From the NCBI GenBank assembly GCA_914767715.1, contig OU612072.1:12216001-12276000 (forward strand): a stretch of 60,000 nt of DNA, written 5' to 3'. A program made the position numbers and the translations under genes. This document shows, in pieces, positions 23,150 to 35,796 of this stretch. The notes under the pieces are model-generated. The model was not told where the DNA came from. It saw only the letters and a list, made by a program, of their open reading frames with translations, and ran no database searches. This DNA is from Membranipora membranacea (Eukaryota; Bryozoa; Gymnolaemata; Cheilostomatida; Membraniporidae). Within the stretch, counting starts at the first letter, position 1. Every line of letters begins with the position of its first letter.

Positions 23150-23420
23150 ATTGTTATTTCACTTCACTTTTTGCGCATAAGAGAAACAATTTTTTGACAC
23201 CTCCATTTATATATAGAGGATTTAAAAACACTACCAAGTTCAATTTTCTTGATAAACATTTACTTTTATATCATACAGACAATCTAAGATACAAAGTTTC
23301 TGCTACATACAATTCTTTACCGTTACATTTGAGATCTAAAGAGAAGCTCAGTTCATTCAAAACTTTACTATTCAACCATGTTATCGACTTGACCAACATC
23401 ATTGATGATATTATTTCCTT
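23150..23420 (+). mobile_element. 3' end of a non-LTR retrotransposon (LINE) ORF2, truncated
   Basis: The + strand frame reads LRYKVSATYNSLPLHLRSK followed by EKLSSFKTLLFNHV. This matches the well-known C-terminal pattern of CR1/L2/jockey-type reverse transcriptase proteins (x-W-N-S-L-P-x-x-[IL]-R then S-L-x-x-F-K-x-x-L). Only the last about 80-90 residues are present. The decayed unit (about 15480-15520) lacks this segment, so it arrived after that copy split off. Confidence 0.65.
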
Positions 23421-25719
23421 TCTCTTTCTTTTTATTTTTTATTTTAAAAAGTTTTTTCTTCTGGCACTGAGTGCAAAATGAGATGGCTTTGAATGCCGAT
23501 AAAAGTATATATATAATAGAGTATTATATAGCGTGGCAAATTTATGATGCCTGTTATTGGATGAATATTGAAACTGCTCCGAAAAATTAGTGGCCTGGAT
23601 GTTAATGTGATTTATAAGCATATTCTTTCTTCGTTATATTCGTTATGCCGAAAAATTATGCATCCAACTTGCCAGCATAGTTATTGCGGTGCCACTGCTC
23701 AATGAGGAAGTGATGAGGCTGAGTTGTAATGACTACATCTGTAGACAGACCAGACCATCAGAGTACATCAGCAGGCCTATAATAATTCTGATATGATGAA
23801 GCCTAGAAAAACAGGAAATTACATACAACTTGCGTTGATCCAGGCGAGCGTGGCCAAATGGATGGCAGTTTTTCAACCCAATAATTTACAATATAATAGC
23901 AAATAGCAAAAAGTACAAGCAGGCAAATAGTAAGTGAAATGATGCGCTGTTCGCCACAACATTAATGCATTTCAATATCAGATTTCCATAAAGGCTGCAA
24001 AGAGGAACAGGTAGCCTGTAAGATACATTTATGTGGACAAATTTTATGTTAGGTAGGCTCTACACATATCTTGTTTTATAGTACCCTACCCGTTTAATCC
24101 TATCCAGATCGATATTAATTCGGACCAGCTTCAGGCAGCTCACAACTTACATCGTTTTGCTCTTACAATAGGCAGCTGCATCAACAATCCACGCTGAATA
24201 TCACTCTAGCAGCCACTATACTGTCAAAATTAAACACCAAACTCGAGAGAGAGATAAGTAATGTACACAATACCCACTACAGTGGGATGAGTTCTTGCAT
24301 GATTTCTAGCCTTTAGCCTGTAGCACATGTACGCTGAACTTACCTCCGTTTAGTTTCCTTGTTTAGCAGAAACCACTCATTACCAGAGTAAGTTAAACAA
24401 TTGACACTGCTATCAATGAAGGGCTGGTGCTAAACTAAGGGTCTGATTTATCACACACACTTAAAATTAAACCACCAGTAAACTTGACACTTATAAGTCT
24501 ATATCTCCCAGGCCTTAACCCACTGCTTCTTTCAATGCCTTGGTACATATGGGTGTGAATGAGACAGACCACTTTCTACCCTATAGAAGGTGTAATACCA
24601 ATTCTCACAATTGCCGCCCCTAGCCGGTACCCTCAATTTTTTGAGTGTGACAAATATAGGTTAGATAAATACCTACGTGGTTATGATAAGCACATGCATC
24701 AAGATTTATGCCAGAACTCGGAACGATTATGACATCTGGGCAATGAGCACTGCAGCTGTTTCTAGACATTTCAATAATTCCAAGTCCTAAATATGTAACC
24801 ACAACCACCACATAAATGATAACCGATAAATGCAAAAGTCTGTGGGCTCAGACTACCAGTTAGGGTGAAAGCCATTTTCAAGTATAGGTATTTTGTTTTA
24901 GAAACACACAACTTCTTTTTGTTGACCTGATTTGATTGGTGTATATGTAACCCAATCGGAATTATATATCTCCAACCATCAATTAACAATGGGTGGGCAT
25001 AACATGTTACTATAGTTTGATACATTTCTCCTCTGCTGTGCTGTCGGCTAAAGTGGAGCAACTCCAAAAGCTGGCAAATAAGATTATACCTGATCAACAC
25101 ATAGCTGATGTATTTTTTTGGTTTCTGCAACAATTTATTGTATTTAAAATAAATGCACTATAATAAAACAAAATAAAACAAAGCGGCAGCATGGTCAGAT
25201 TAGTCAGGGACTAGTGTTTTGACTATCCTATTGTCAGGACAACAAAGGCTACTGTCCCCAGGGCTAGCTCGGAGACGCGGCCTACTCCACAAGAGGCAAA
25301 CCGCACCCCAACAGGGAGGACGCCAGTGTGTAGCTGTTGGAAGGACAGGTTGGCATTTGTGGTAGGATGCATTCAAGAAGGATCCACAATCCTGTTCTGA
25401 CAGTGAAGAAATTGTTCAGGACAGGATCAAATGGCAAAGTCTTGTCTTGTCTTGTCTTATGTGGGGGGAGTGAAGAGGTATCGGACCGTACTCTCCAGAG
25501 AACAGGTGATGGACACCTCTAGTCCTCAAAGACCTCAGGACAATTTTGGTTATCACTGATAGAACACATCCTTGATGGTAGAAGGTTGAGTATGTTCCAT
25601 CTGACAGTGTTGTGATTATGAAAGTTGTCTGTGTTTGCGATATGGGTGATTTTTGTGAGACTTGTTAGTTGGAGTTCTTCTGATTTTGTGGATGTTGATG
25701 TGGGAAGGAAGAAGCGAGG

Positions 25720-25805
25720 GTAGCGAGTGCGGGAATCGAACCCGGGACCTCTCGCTTGATAGCCAAGGATGTGATCATATGCACTATCAAAGCTCTGAAG
25801 TCTTA
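25720..25805 (-). mobile_element. tRNA-like SINE head, unit 1
   Basis: On the - strand: CTTGGCTATCAAGCGAGAGG followed by a strong B box in CCCGGGTTCGATTCCCG. The upstream half is less tRNA-like (weak A box GATAGTGCATATGATC). The same element is in unit 2 at 34560-34645. No complete cloverleaf could be drawn, so a functional tRNA gene is doubtful. Confidence 0.5.
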
Positions 25806-26735
25806 TTGAGCTAGGTTTCTGTCAGGCACTTATTACCCACACATGACAGAGCGGAGATAAGGATAGGTGAGGCTGAAGCTATTGTAAATTCCAAATGTAC
25901 ACCAGTCCCAATATTTATTCTGTGACAATGAGGGAAAAACTATATTATTGTTTTGTCTGGTATTATTGTCTATAGTCAACTTCGGAGGTCCTCTCTCCTC
26001 CTCTCTTCCCGACGATCTAATTAAATTCACCACAAGCCAGATCTGGGGAATGGATGCATTCACAGAAAGATGCTGGACTTGACATCTGGGGAATCTCATA
26101 TTTCCCTTCTCACAACGGACAGAGATAAAGACAATGGAGAACAACAAACCTTCATTTACACGAATAAGCACGGATTTCTTCTTCCTTAAAGTTGGGCATA
26201 GTTGGGTATATAATCTTGTTTCCTATTAGTGTGAAACATAATTGTGGTTTTGCATATTTTCAGCAGGGCCAATAGCACATCGGTATCGATATAAACTTGT
26301 CTAGATACGCCCAATTTAATTTCAAATCCGTGCATAACTTTCCTTGTAACATTAACTGATATATCGGCCTTCCATGAAGCTTATCATTCCAGTCTATCAC
26401 CTTATTATAACAGCTTAAACAATTAAATTTACTATTATCAAAACATGGTGAAGCAGTAGGCAATGAAGAGGGATTTCATTGGCGTAGGTCATAAAAGTTA
26501 GACTTAGGTCATATAAATCAGACTTAGGTCATAAACTTGACAGTTATCCACTCTGCAGCCCCTATCCACATTGTTTATCAATTAGAAAAAGTGACTAGAC
26601 ATTTGGATCTGCAATCGTCATTTTATTGCTTTCTTCATGTGATGGGCCTTTTATTTCCTCGTGTTGCGACAACATCAAACATCCCGCAGTCTCCAATCAA
26701 TTCAGCTGATTGCGTGAGTGTTTATAGTAGTGATG

Positions 26736-26743
26736 TATATAAG
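26736..26743 (+). promoter_or_regulatory. Candidate TATA box, membrane-protein gene copy 2
   Basis: TATATAAG, 217 bases before the start codon; same context as copy 1. Confidence 0.45.
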
Positions 26744-26952
26744 GCTGGATTCTGTTTATCTCAATCATAAATTTTCACAGAGCGCCGAAGAAAGAGAGAT
26801 TTATTGGGTTTATTGAGACACAGCTAAATAAACACAGACTAAGTGTAGACTTTCTCGACAGCAATCAATTTGCACAAGCATTCTCATAAAGTCTCACCTC
26901 TTGTACAAGGACAGTCTTGTTTTATCTCTACACCTGTAAACCAGCGACAAAA

Positions 26953-28884
26953 ATGGAGAAAGGAAAATCTGCCACTGATGACTCAAAACCCTGCAAAAAT
27001 AGTTCGAGCGCATCGGGGAATCTGAAGTGTGTGTTTCTGGTGGTGCTGTCCTTTGTTGTCTTACTGGAAACAGGAGCGCTGGTCTGGATCCTGACATCTG
27101 CATCATCAACTTGTCCGAGTGTACGATGTGATGTCAAAGAATTTAAACATGAGGTTAGTTTCCCTAAGACTTGTAAAAAAAGTAGACTGAATATGTATAT
27201 ACCAAAGACTACCCAAAGACCAATGCATGTCAGGCAGTAACTTTTGATAAGCATGCAAATCTGACAAAACTTCGTCATTAGTAACTGCCTGACTATGACA
27301 TGTTTTAGTCTTTGGGTAGTTTTTTAATTTTTTTTTTTTGATAGCTCTTTGTATGCAGTGATGTCCACATTGGCTTTATCACGGAGGCACCATTCTCGTT
27401 GTTTAAATTAAGGTTTTACAGAAGAATATGTCATCTTTACACACATGGTTGAAAATCTGAAAGTTATAACTAGCTGACATTTTCTCACCCCTCTTAATCT
27501 TATAAACCAGGTTAAATTTGGTAGTAGCTAACATTAAGTCACAAAAAAGTCATAAGTCATAAAACAAGCCAACTAAAGTCTAGCTAATATTAACACTCTC
27601 CTAGGGTCTTTATAAAGAGCCTTACAAATCTCACAACCTCACAATCATCTCAAATTCAGATTTAAGTTCGGTGCAATCACCGTCCTACTATGAATAGTTT
27701 CCTTGGGCAGCCTGCAAATCTGACAACATACTTAATCTTGCATGTTTGCAAATATTGTTAAATGAAATTAATTGACTTTAAAATGTGAATTCATTCTTGT
27801 CACATGGCTACAAAAAGTTGGCGCCTGTTAAAGCTGGAGTAACTCTGCTGCATGCTTTATGACAAAGCAAGGAATGGCAAAAAAAGAGAGAATTAGTCTC
27901 AATAATCCTAAATAGGACCGAACTGAAACTGAAAGCTATTTCCTTATGCCCGTTTGGAAACAGTACATAATTACTGTTCTATCTTTTTTTTCAGCATTTT
28001 ATTTTGAAGGCCACCGGTTTTGATCAGAGAATGATGAGCAATACACAACCGGAATCATCACCACCGATCCGCGAGAAAAGGCAGCTTCCTAACACGGAGG
28101 TAAATTTAAGTCTTCTAATTTAAGGTCATGTCCTTTTTTTAACCCCATTACTGGCAGTCTAGCAATAGCATTAGCAAATAGCTCCATAAATATGGGATCC
28201 TAACTGATGATATGGTGTAAATAATGTTACATTAGGATCCGTTGATCCAGGCCAAGGTCATGTGTATACATCTTAGAAGATCTTTAGAACGCTGATAAAT
28301 TTCCTGTTTCCGACCAATTACCGCTATCCATCAACTTGATAATTGATAGCGGAGTAAAATTAGCCTGCTCATCAATAGCCTGTGATTGCACCTAGTGATG
28401 TAGGGACGGTACCAGACACCCCAAGATGTGGCCATTAAAGTTATCCTCATGATTACGTGACCCAAGGAGGTCAGGTAAATTTAATCTGTTGTTGAATGTG
28501 TTTATGATTATCAACACATCATAAATAGGAGAAATTTATAGATCTAGAAGTTATCACCTTCGTTAATATTGATACTTGATTAAGTCTTACTTTTTGTAAA
28601 AAAGGATAGTCTGGGTATCGAACCAGCAAGAGTACAACGTTATGATCACATAGTGCAACCTAAGTTTATGCTAATAGCTTTCTTCTTTATTATAGGTAGA
28701 ACCTGTTGCTACTCGTTGCCAGCCTGTCTGCAAAACAGTTTGTTATAAACCTCTGGATAACGGCACCAGAAACAGAGGAGACAACTTCCAAGCTGGCAAC
28801 CCCGGCTCTAATGCTGCAATCACTACCCCTAGCGGTGTTGGTACGACTGCTCTTGGGGAAAGCACAACTACTGATCCAGCATGA
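26953..28884 (+). CDS. Small type II membrane proprotein, copy 2 (3 exons)
   Basis: Exons: 26953-27153, 27995-28099, 28696-28884. Phase-0 introns give 164 residues. Differs from copy 1 by only a few residues: D for E at position 10, F for S within the membrane span (LSFVVLLETG), G for S in the linker (KATGF), and a C-terminal TTTDPA in place of TTTVSA. Keeps the REKR cleavage site (93-96) and CQPVCKTVC (110-118). Splice sites are intact, so both copies appear functional. AATAAA at 29056-29061 lies 172 bases after the stop, as in copy 1. Function unknown; the same release of a 68-residue tail is inferred. Confidence 0.85.
27208..27320. repeat. Imperfect long hairpin in intron 1, copy 2
   Basis: Same arms as at 18506-18618, with a few substitutions in arm and loop (for example TAGTCTTTGGG on the right arm). 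Confidence 0.7.
28605..28665 (-). mobile_element. tRNA-like SINE relic in intron 2, copy 2
   Basis: Counterpart of 19935-20000 with the same B box-like GGTTCGATACCC on the - strand. Confidence 0.4.
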
Positions 28885-31821
28885 AAATGAAGACCTTTTA
28901 TTAAACTAGGATACCCTCCTACTATACTACTGCTATATTTTTTCACATAAATGTTTCTCTTAGTGTGAGATGGAATTTTATTCATCTTAAAAATGAATTT
29001 GTCTAAATTGAAAGAATTCCAGTATATTTGATCAGTTCTGGTTGTAATATAATGTAATAAAATATAATATAACATACTATAATGTAATATAATATAAGCA
29101 TTCCCTTTAACAATTCAGTCTGTACAATTCTGTATTAACATTATTATTTTAATCATTATAATGACAAGTGTTATAATATTTCATCATTATAACTATTATG
29201 TTTTGTGTTATCATGTGCAACTAGCTTTATTGATGTAGGTACATGTCTAAAATTTTCATTGGCGTTGCAATTGCTTACATGGAAAGCAGCATATCAATTC
29301 AATCATATATCTCCGGAGTCATTGCAGGAAAATTCTGTTTTTAACCCGTTGTAAAAGCCCTGCAGAATCAGTTAGGCGCACTTTATGTAAGTACTGATTA
29401 TTGTGTGCTGGAACTTCCCGATGACAAATATTTAGTTATAAAGCTGAAGGAAACTCCTTTGTTTCACAGGCTGCTCATAAATCTCTCTTTTTTTGTTATG
29501 AATCTAAAATGTTTAGAGTCTTACAGTTTTGTGAATCGCCCAGCAATACACCATTGTGTTTTTTTTCTATTACCTCTCATTTTTTATACATCGATGATTG
29601 CTGAACAATTATAAACATGTATAAACAGGATCAGATCTCTGACAAAGTAATCTCAATCATCTAAGATCGTAAGTAATGTTCAATTTTACTATTTTGATTT
29701 TCACTTCTTATATTTTAAAGCCTGTTAGTCTCTGTCTTCTTGTGAAGACATTGTGATATGGTATATCAATCGATTCTCAAAACACAAAACACGATACATA
29801 TTTTCCCTCTTTTTCCATCCCAACTTTTGCCGTAATTTCTTTGGTACGTTATGGAAAACATCCATCCAGGATGATATTGTTTGCCAAATAAAATAGTGTA
29901 TATATAATTATTTATACCATATTTACCAGCTTTATTCACCTAGCTCTTAAATTTTTTTGGAGACAATTATCTGTTACATTATCACAGCGATAAACTTAGA
30001 TAAAATATTACCACAATTTTAACGCTTTACCAATACAGATACGCTCAGGAACCAAACTTACACATTTTAACAACTACTACTACTTGTTAATTTTATTACT
30101 AGTGCATTTTTTCTTGTATCTGCACATTTCCTTATATTATTTTAAGTTATTTCTTCTGTCACTGCATGAAAACAATTCATAGAGATAATTGTGGATTGAC
30201 ACTAAAAAAATTATACATAGAGAAGAAAAGAAAAGTTGATGATTTTTTTTAGATAGAGCTGCAATGTCATTAAATGAATTGAATCAAGAATGTCATTAAA
30301 GCGAGAGGATATGCTGGTTGGTTTTAAAAAACGGAAAGTTTTTCCAATGGACAAGAATTGTTATCTTTTTAAGAGGCCAGCCACCATGCGGTCTCGAAGA
30401 AAGACAGGGTTGGGGGTGGGGGTTGTTGGGCTTGTTCGATAGTCATTGATAACATAGTATTTTCCCAATGATATTTTGTATGCTGAGATTTGATGATGTT
30501 TTTCGAATGACCAGCGATCTAAAGTAGAAGAGTCATGGGTTGCATTTAATTGAACTCATTGTGTATTTTAATTGCCAAGGTGTTCCTCTACTGATGAATC
30601 TGAGGTCATAAAAGTTACTACATTGAGGGTGAGATGGATTATCTCACCACGGAAACAAAGAAGATAGCTCCTACTTCATATAAAATTTTCCCATGATGCA
30701 ATGCACTTTTGTTAGGGCAAATGTAAGTAGTAAAGTAATCTTGTAAGCTGTACTAGAGTATAATCAAATTAGATAACTTTTACAATTGGAGGGAAACTGC
30801 AATTTGGAGGGAAAATCAAAACTGTAACCATGTGACAATAAACATCGGTAATATAAAATGTTTGATCAATCTTTCAATGATATGACCACATAAAGAAAAT
30901 CGATTGCTTAGCAAAGCATGATCAATGAATAGTCAAAAGTTCCACTCCGGTTTTGAGACTGATGCCTTCCCGATCTGTTTTTTATTTAGTATGTTTTATG
31001 CAGATCTTAGATCTGGATATTCTTTCTGTACTAATCTAAGTTTGTGACCTATTTCACCAATAGGAAAAACAAACCTGGGAAAACAGCAATACATAAATTG
31101 TGCCAAGGGATTACCAAGCCACATGCCATCTCCATTCCTATTCCTATAAGATAGAGTGGAAGGTTAGATCTTGTTGGGATACACAGCAAACACAAAAGTC
31201 CCATTAAAATTCTCAACTAGAAGAGTAAAATCGGGAGAACTTGCTGTCAATACCAGACACTTGCAGCTGTCTGTCTGTCTGTCTGTCTACATTATATAAC
31301 TTGGCCCAAACAGATTGATAATTGAGAATTGGTAACAAAATTTATAATAAAAGTTCCTGATAATTGATAAGGCATTGCATAATAAGGGTTGTCGTACCAT
31401 GGCTAAACAGTTATAATATGAGAGGACATAGTGTTGAATTAGTTATACGGTTGATCATGCGCTTATCTGATTTATGATGTCACCCTGATATGACGTGGGT
31501 GTAGAAAATCTATGATGCTTGTCTGTCATTGGGTGAATAACGAATCCACTCAGAAATATTTATGGCCTGGATGTTAATGAGATTTTCAAGGCCATATTTT
31601 CTTCCTCATATTATACATTATGCCCAATAATGTAGCAGCTACCCTTTTGATTTGCTACCATCGTTATTGTTTTACCACTTTCTACCAAATTAGAGAGTAG
31701 AGTTGGCACTGTTGTTAAATCATCATTACTACATCAGTGCAAATATTTGCCGTCACGAGAACTAGATGGATTGATGCCAAAAATTAGTACAAATATGGTT
31801 GTTCACCGATGCATCTGTTAT

Positions 31822-31966
31822 AGTCTAAGTGCTCAGACTCCAAGGCGCAGGGAGTTACTTGCTCAAGCTATCAAACTCCTCTCCTCTCCCTCTCCCCTCT
31901 CCTCCTCCCCTCTTGATAGCTTGCACAAGTAACTCCCTGCGCCTTGGAGTCTGAGCACTTAGACTA
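31822..31966. mobile_element. Foldback/MITE element with long terminal inverted repeats, unit 2 only
   Basis: A 53-base left arm (starts AGTCTAAGTGCTCAGACTCC) is matched by the inverted right arm with two mismatches, around a pyrimidine-rich centre (CTCCTCTCC…). The element is flanked by CATCTGTTAT at 31812-31821 and again at 31967-31976. Unit 1 has a single uninterrupted copy of this target (about 23140). A 9-11-base target duplication is typical of Mutator-like transposons, so a MULE-derived MITE is the likeliest class. No coding capacity. Confidence 0.9.
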
Positions 31967-31976
31967 CATCTGTTAT

Positions 31977-32260
31977 AGTTATTTCACTTCACTTTTTGTG
32001 CATAAGATAAACAATTTTTTGACACCTCCATTATTATATATAGAGGATTTAGAAACACTACCAAGTTCAATTTTCGTGATAAACATTTACTTTTATATCA
32101 TACAGACAATCTAAGATACAAAGTTTCTGCTACATACAATTCGTTACCGTTACATTTGAGATCTAAAGAGAATCTCAGTTCAAAACTTTACTATTCAACC
32201 ATATGACTTGACCAACATCATTGATGATATTATTTCCTTTCTCTTTCTCTTTTGTTTTAT
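31977..32260 (+). mobile_element. LINE ORF2 end, decayed copy in unit 2
   Basis: Same segment as 23150-23420, with indels that break the frame (for example after 'cctccatta' and a 7-base loss at 'gttcaaaactttac'). Confidence 0.55.
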
Positions 32261-34559
32261 TTTAAAAAGTTTTTTTTTTGGCACTGAGTGCAAAACACTT
32301 CGAATGAGATGACTTTGAATGCCAATAAAAGTATATATCTAATAGAGTATTATATAGCGTGGCAAATTTATGATGCCTGTTATTGGATGAATTTTGAAGC
32401 TGCTCCGAAAAATTAGTAGCCTGAATGTTAATGTGATTTACAAGCATATTCTTTCTTCCTTATATTCGTTACGCCAAAAAATTATGCATCCAACTTTTTA
32501 GATTTGCCAGCATAGTTATTGTGGTGCCACTGCTCAATGAGGAAGTGATGAGGCTGAGTTGTAATGACTACATCTGTAGACAGACCAGACCATCAGAGTA
32601 CATCAGCAGGCCTATATAAAAATAATTCTGATATGATGAAGCCTAGAAAAACAGGAAATTACATACAACTTGCGTTGATCCAGGCGAACGTGGCTAAATG
32701 GATGGCAGTTTTTCAACCCAATAATTTGTAATATAATAGCAAATGGCATAAAGTGCAAGCAGGCAAATAGTAAGTGAAATGATGCGCTGTTCGCCACAAC
32801 GTTAATGCATTTCAATATCAGATTTCCATAAAGGCTGCAAAGAGGAACAGGTAGCCTGAAAGATACATTTATGTGGACAAATTTTATGTTAGGTAGGCTC
32901 TACACATATCTGGGTTTATAGTACCCTACCCGTTTAATCCTATCCAGATCGATATTAATTCGGACCAGCTTCAGGCAGCTCACAACTTACTTCGTGTTGT
33001 TCTTACAATAGGCAGCTGCATCAACAAGCCACGCTGAATATTACTCTAGCAGCCACTATACTGTAAAATTAAACACCAAACTCGAGAGAGAGAGAGATAA
33101 GTAATGTACACAATACCCACTACAGTGGGATGAGTTCTTGCATGATTTCTAGCCTTTAGCCTGTAGCACATGTACGCTGAAGTTACCTGTGTTTAGTTTC
33201 CTTGTTTAGCAGAAACCACTCATTACCAGCGTAAGTTAAACAATTGACACTGCTATCAATGAAGGGCTGGTGCTAAACTAAGGGTTTGATTTATCACACA
33301 CACTTAAATTTAACCACCAGTAAACATGACACTTATAAGTCTATATCTCCCAGGCCTTAACCAACTGATTCCTTCAATGCCTTGGTACATATGGATGTGG
33401 ATGAGACAGACCACTTTCTACCCTATAGAAGGTGTAATACCAATTCTCACATTGCCGCCCCTAGCCGGTACCCTCATTTTTTTGAGTGTGACAAATATAG
33501 ATTAGATAAATACCTGCGTGGTTATGATAAGCACATGCAGCAAGATTTATGCCAGAACTCGGAACGATTATGACATCTGGGCAATGAGCACTGCAACTGT
33601 TTCTAGACATTTCAATAATTCCAGGTCCTAAATATGTAACCACAACCACCACATAAATGATAACCGATAAATGCAAGAGTCTGTGGGCTCAGACTACCAG
33701 TTAGGGTGAAAGCCGTTTTCAGGTATAGGTAATTTTTGTTTCAGAAACACACAACTTCTTTTTGTTGACCTGATTTGATTGGTGTATATGTAACCCAATC
33801 GAAATTATATATCTCCAACCATCAATTAACAATGGGTGGGCATAACATGTTACTATAGTTTGATACATTTCTCCTCTGCTGTGCTGTCGGCTAAAGTGGA
33901 GCAACTCCAAAAGCTGGCAAATAAGATTATACCTGATCAACACATAGCTGGTGTATTTTTTTGGTTTCTGCAACAATTTATTGTATTTAAAATAAATGCA
34001 CTATAATAAAACAAAATAAAACAAAGCGGCAGCATGGTCAGATTAGTCAGGGACTAGTGTTTTGACTATCCTATTGTCAGGAAAACAAAGGCTACTGTCC
34101 CCAGGACTAGCCCGGAGACGCGGCCTACTCCACAAGAGGCAAACCGCACCCCAACAGGGAGGACGCCAATGTGTAGCTGTTGGAAGGACAGGTTGGCATT
34201 TGTGGTAGGATGCATTCAAGAAGGATCCACAATCCTGTTCTGACAGTGAAGAAATTGTTCAGGACAGGATCAAATGGCGAAGTCTTGTCTTGTCTTATGT
34301 GGGGGGGAGGGTAGAGGTATCAGACCGTACTCTCCAGAGAACAGGTGATGGACACCTCTAGTCCTCAAAGACCTCAGGACAATTTTGGTTATCACTGATA
34401 GAACACATCCTTGATGGTAGAAGGTTGAGTATGTTCCATCTGACAGTGTTGTGATTATGAAAGTTGTCTGTGTTTGCGATATGGGTGATTTTTGTGAGAC
34501 TTGTTAGTTGGAGTTCTTCTGATTTTGTGGATGTTGATGTGGGAAGGAAGAAGCGAGGG

Positions 34560-34645
34560 TAGCGAGTGCGGGAATCGAGCCCGGGACCTCTCGCTTGATA
34601 GCCAAGGATGTGATCATATGCACTATCAAAGTTCTGAAGTCTTAT
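34560..34645 (-). mobile_element. tRNA-like SINE head, unit 2
   Basis: Counterpart of 25720-25805. The B box core is GGGCTCGATTCCCG here, one base changed from GGGTTCGATTCCCG. Confidence 0.5.
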
Positions 34646-35575
34646 TGAGCTAGGTTTCTGTCAGGCACTTACTACCCACACATGACAGAGCGGAGATAAG
34701 GATAGATGAGGCTGAAGCTATTGTAAATTCCAAATGTACACCAGTCCCAATATTTATTCTGTGACAATGAGGGAAAAACTATATTATTGTTTTGTCTGGT
34801 ATTATTGTCTATAGTCAACTTCAGAGGTCCTCTCTCCTCCTCTCCTCCCGACGATCTAATTAAATTCACCACAAGCCAGATCTGGGGAATGGATGCATTC
34901 ACAGAAAGATGCTGGACTTGACATCTGGGGAATCTCATATTTCCCTTCTCACAACGGACAGACATAAAGACAATGGAAAACCACAAACCTTCATTTATAG
35001 GAATAATCACGGATTTCTTCTTCCTTAAAGTTGGGCATAGTTGGGTATATAATCTTGTTTCCTATTAGTGTGAAACATAATTGTGGTCTTGCATATTTTC
35101 AGCAGGGCCAATAGCACATCGGTATCGATATAAACTTGTCTAGATACGCCCAATTTAATTTCAAATCCGTGCATAGCTTTCCTTGTAACATTAACTGATA
35201 TGACGGCCTTCCATGAAGCTTATCATTCCAGTCTATCACCTTATTATAACAGCTTAAACAATTAAATTTACTATTATCAAAACATGGTGTAGCGGTAGGC
35301 AATGAAGAGGGATTTCATTGGCGTAGGTCATAAAAGTTAGACTTAGGTCATATAAATCAGACTTAGGTCATACACTTGACAGTTACCCACTCTGCACGCC
35401 CCTATCCACATTGTTTATCAATTAGAAAAAGTGACTAGACATTTGGATCTGCAATCGTCATTTTATTGCTTTCTTCATGTGATGGGCCTTTTATTTCCTC
35501 GTGTTGCAACAACATCAAACATCCCGCAGTCTCCAATCAATTCAGCTGATTGCGTGAATGTTTATAGTGGTGATG

Positions 35576-35583
35576 TATATAAG
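35576..35583 (+). promoter_or_regulatory. Candidate TATA box, membrane-protein gene copy 3
   Basis: TATATAAG, 221 bases before the start codon; same context as copies 1 and 2. Confidence 0.45.
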
Positions 35584-35796
35584 GCTGGATTCTGTTTATC
35601 TCAATCATAAATTTTCACAGAGCCGAAGAAAGAGAGATAAAGAGTTATTGCGTTTATTTAGACACAGCTAAATAAACACAGACTAAGTGTAGACTTTCTC
35701 GACAGCAATCGATTTGCACAAGCATTCTCATAAGGTCTCACCTCTTGTACAAGGACAGTCTTGTTTTATCTCTACACCTGTAAACCAGCGACAAAA

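Larger units (their letters stand above)
17300..25990 (+). repeat. Segmental duplication unit 1 (about 8.7 kb)
   Basis: Nearly base-for-base copy of the next unit: gene start to gene start is 8,702 bases. Contains the first small membrane-protein gene, then noncoding sequence with a LINE end (23150-23420) and tRNA-like sequences at about 19935-20000 and 25720-25805. Confidence 0.9.
20221..26952. other. Spacer between membrane-protein genes 1 and 2
   Basis: No gene supported. It holds the 3' UTR of copy 1, a LINE end, a tRNA-like sequence and a short CTTGT repeat (about 25437-25460). Open frames here persist in the next unit only because the units are near identical; those in the decayed unit are broken. 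Confidence 0.55.
25990..34830 (+). repeat. Segmental duplication unit 2 (about 8.8 kb)
   Basis: Near-identical to unit 1. Gene start to next gene start is 8,844 bases; the 142-base difference from unit 1 is accounted for mainly by the foldback insertion at 31822-31966 with its 10-base target duplication, less several small deletions. Confidence 0.9.
28885..35796. other. Spacer between membrane-protein genes 2 and 3
   Basis: No gene supported. Same content as 20221-26952, with an added foldback element at 31822-31966, a longer GTCT run near 31270 and a more decayed LINE end. Confidence 0.55.

Noticed and set aside
25833-26171. 112-residue open frame on the - strand, also present at 34672-35010
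   Set aside because: It is preserved only between near-identical duplicates. It has no motif or splice logic and lies in the upstream region of the membrane-protein gene.
33382-33573. Protein-like open frame with many aromatic and charged residues in unit 2
   Set aside because: The same region in unit 1 (about 24545-24730) has a one-base insertion that breaks the frame, so it is not a conserved gene.
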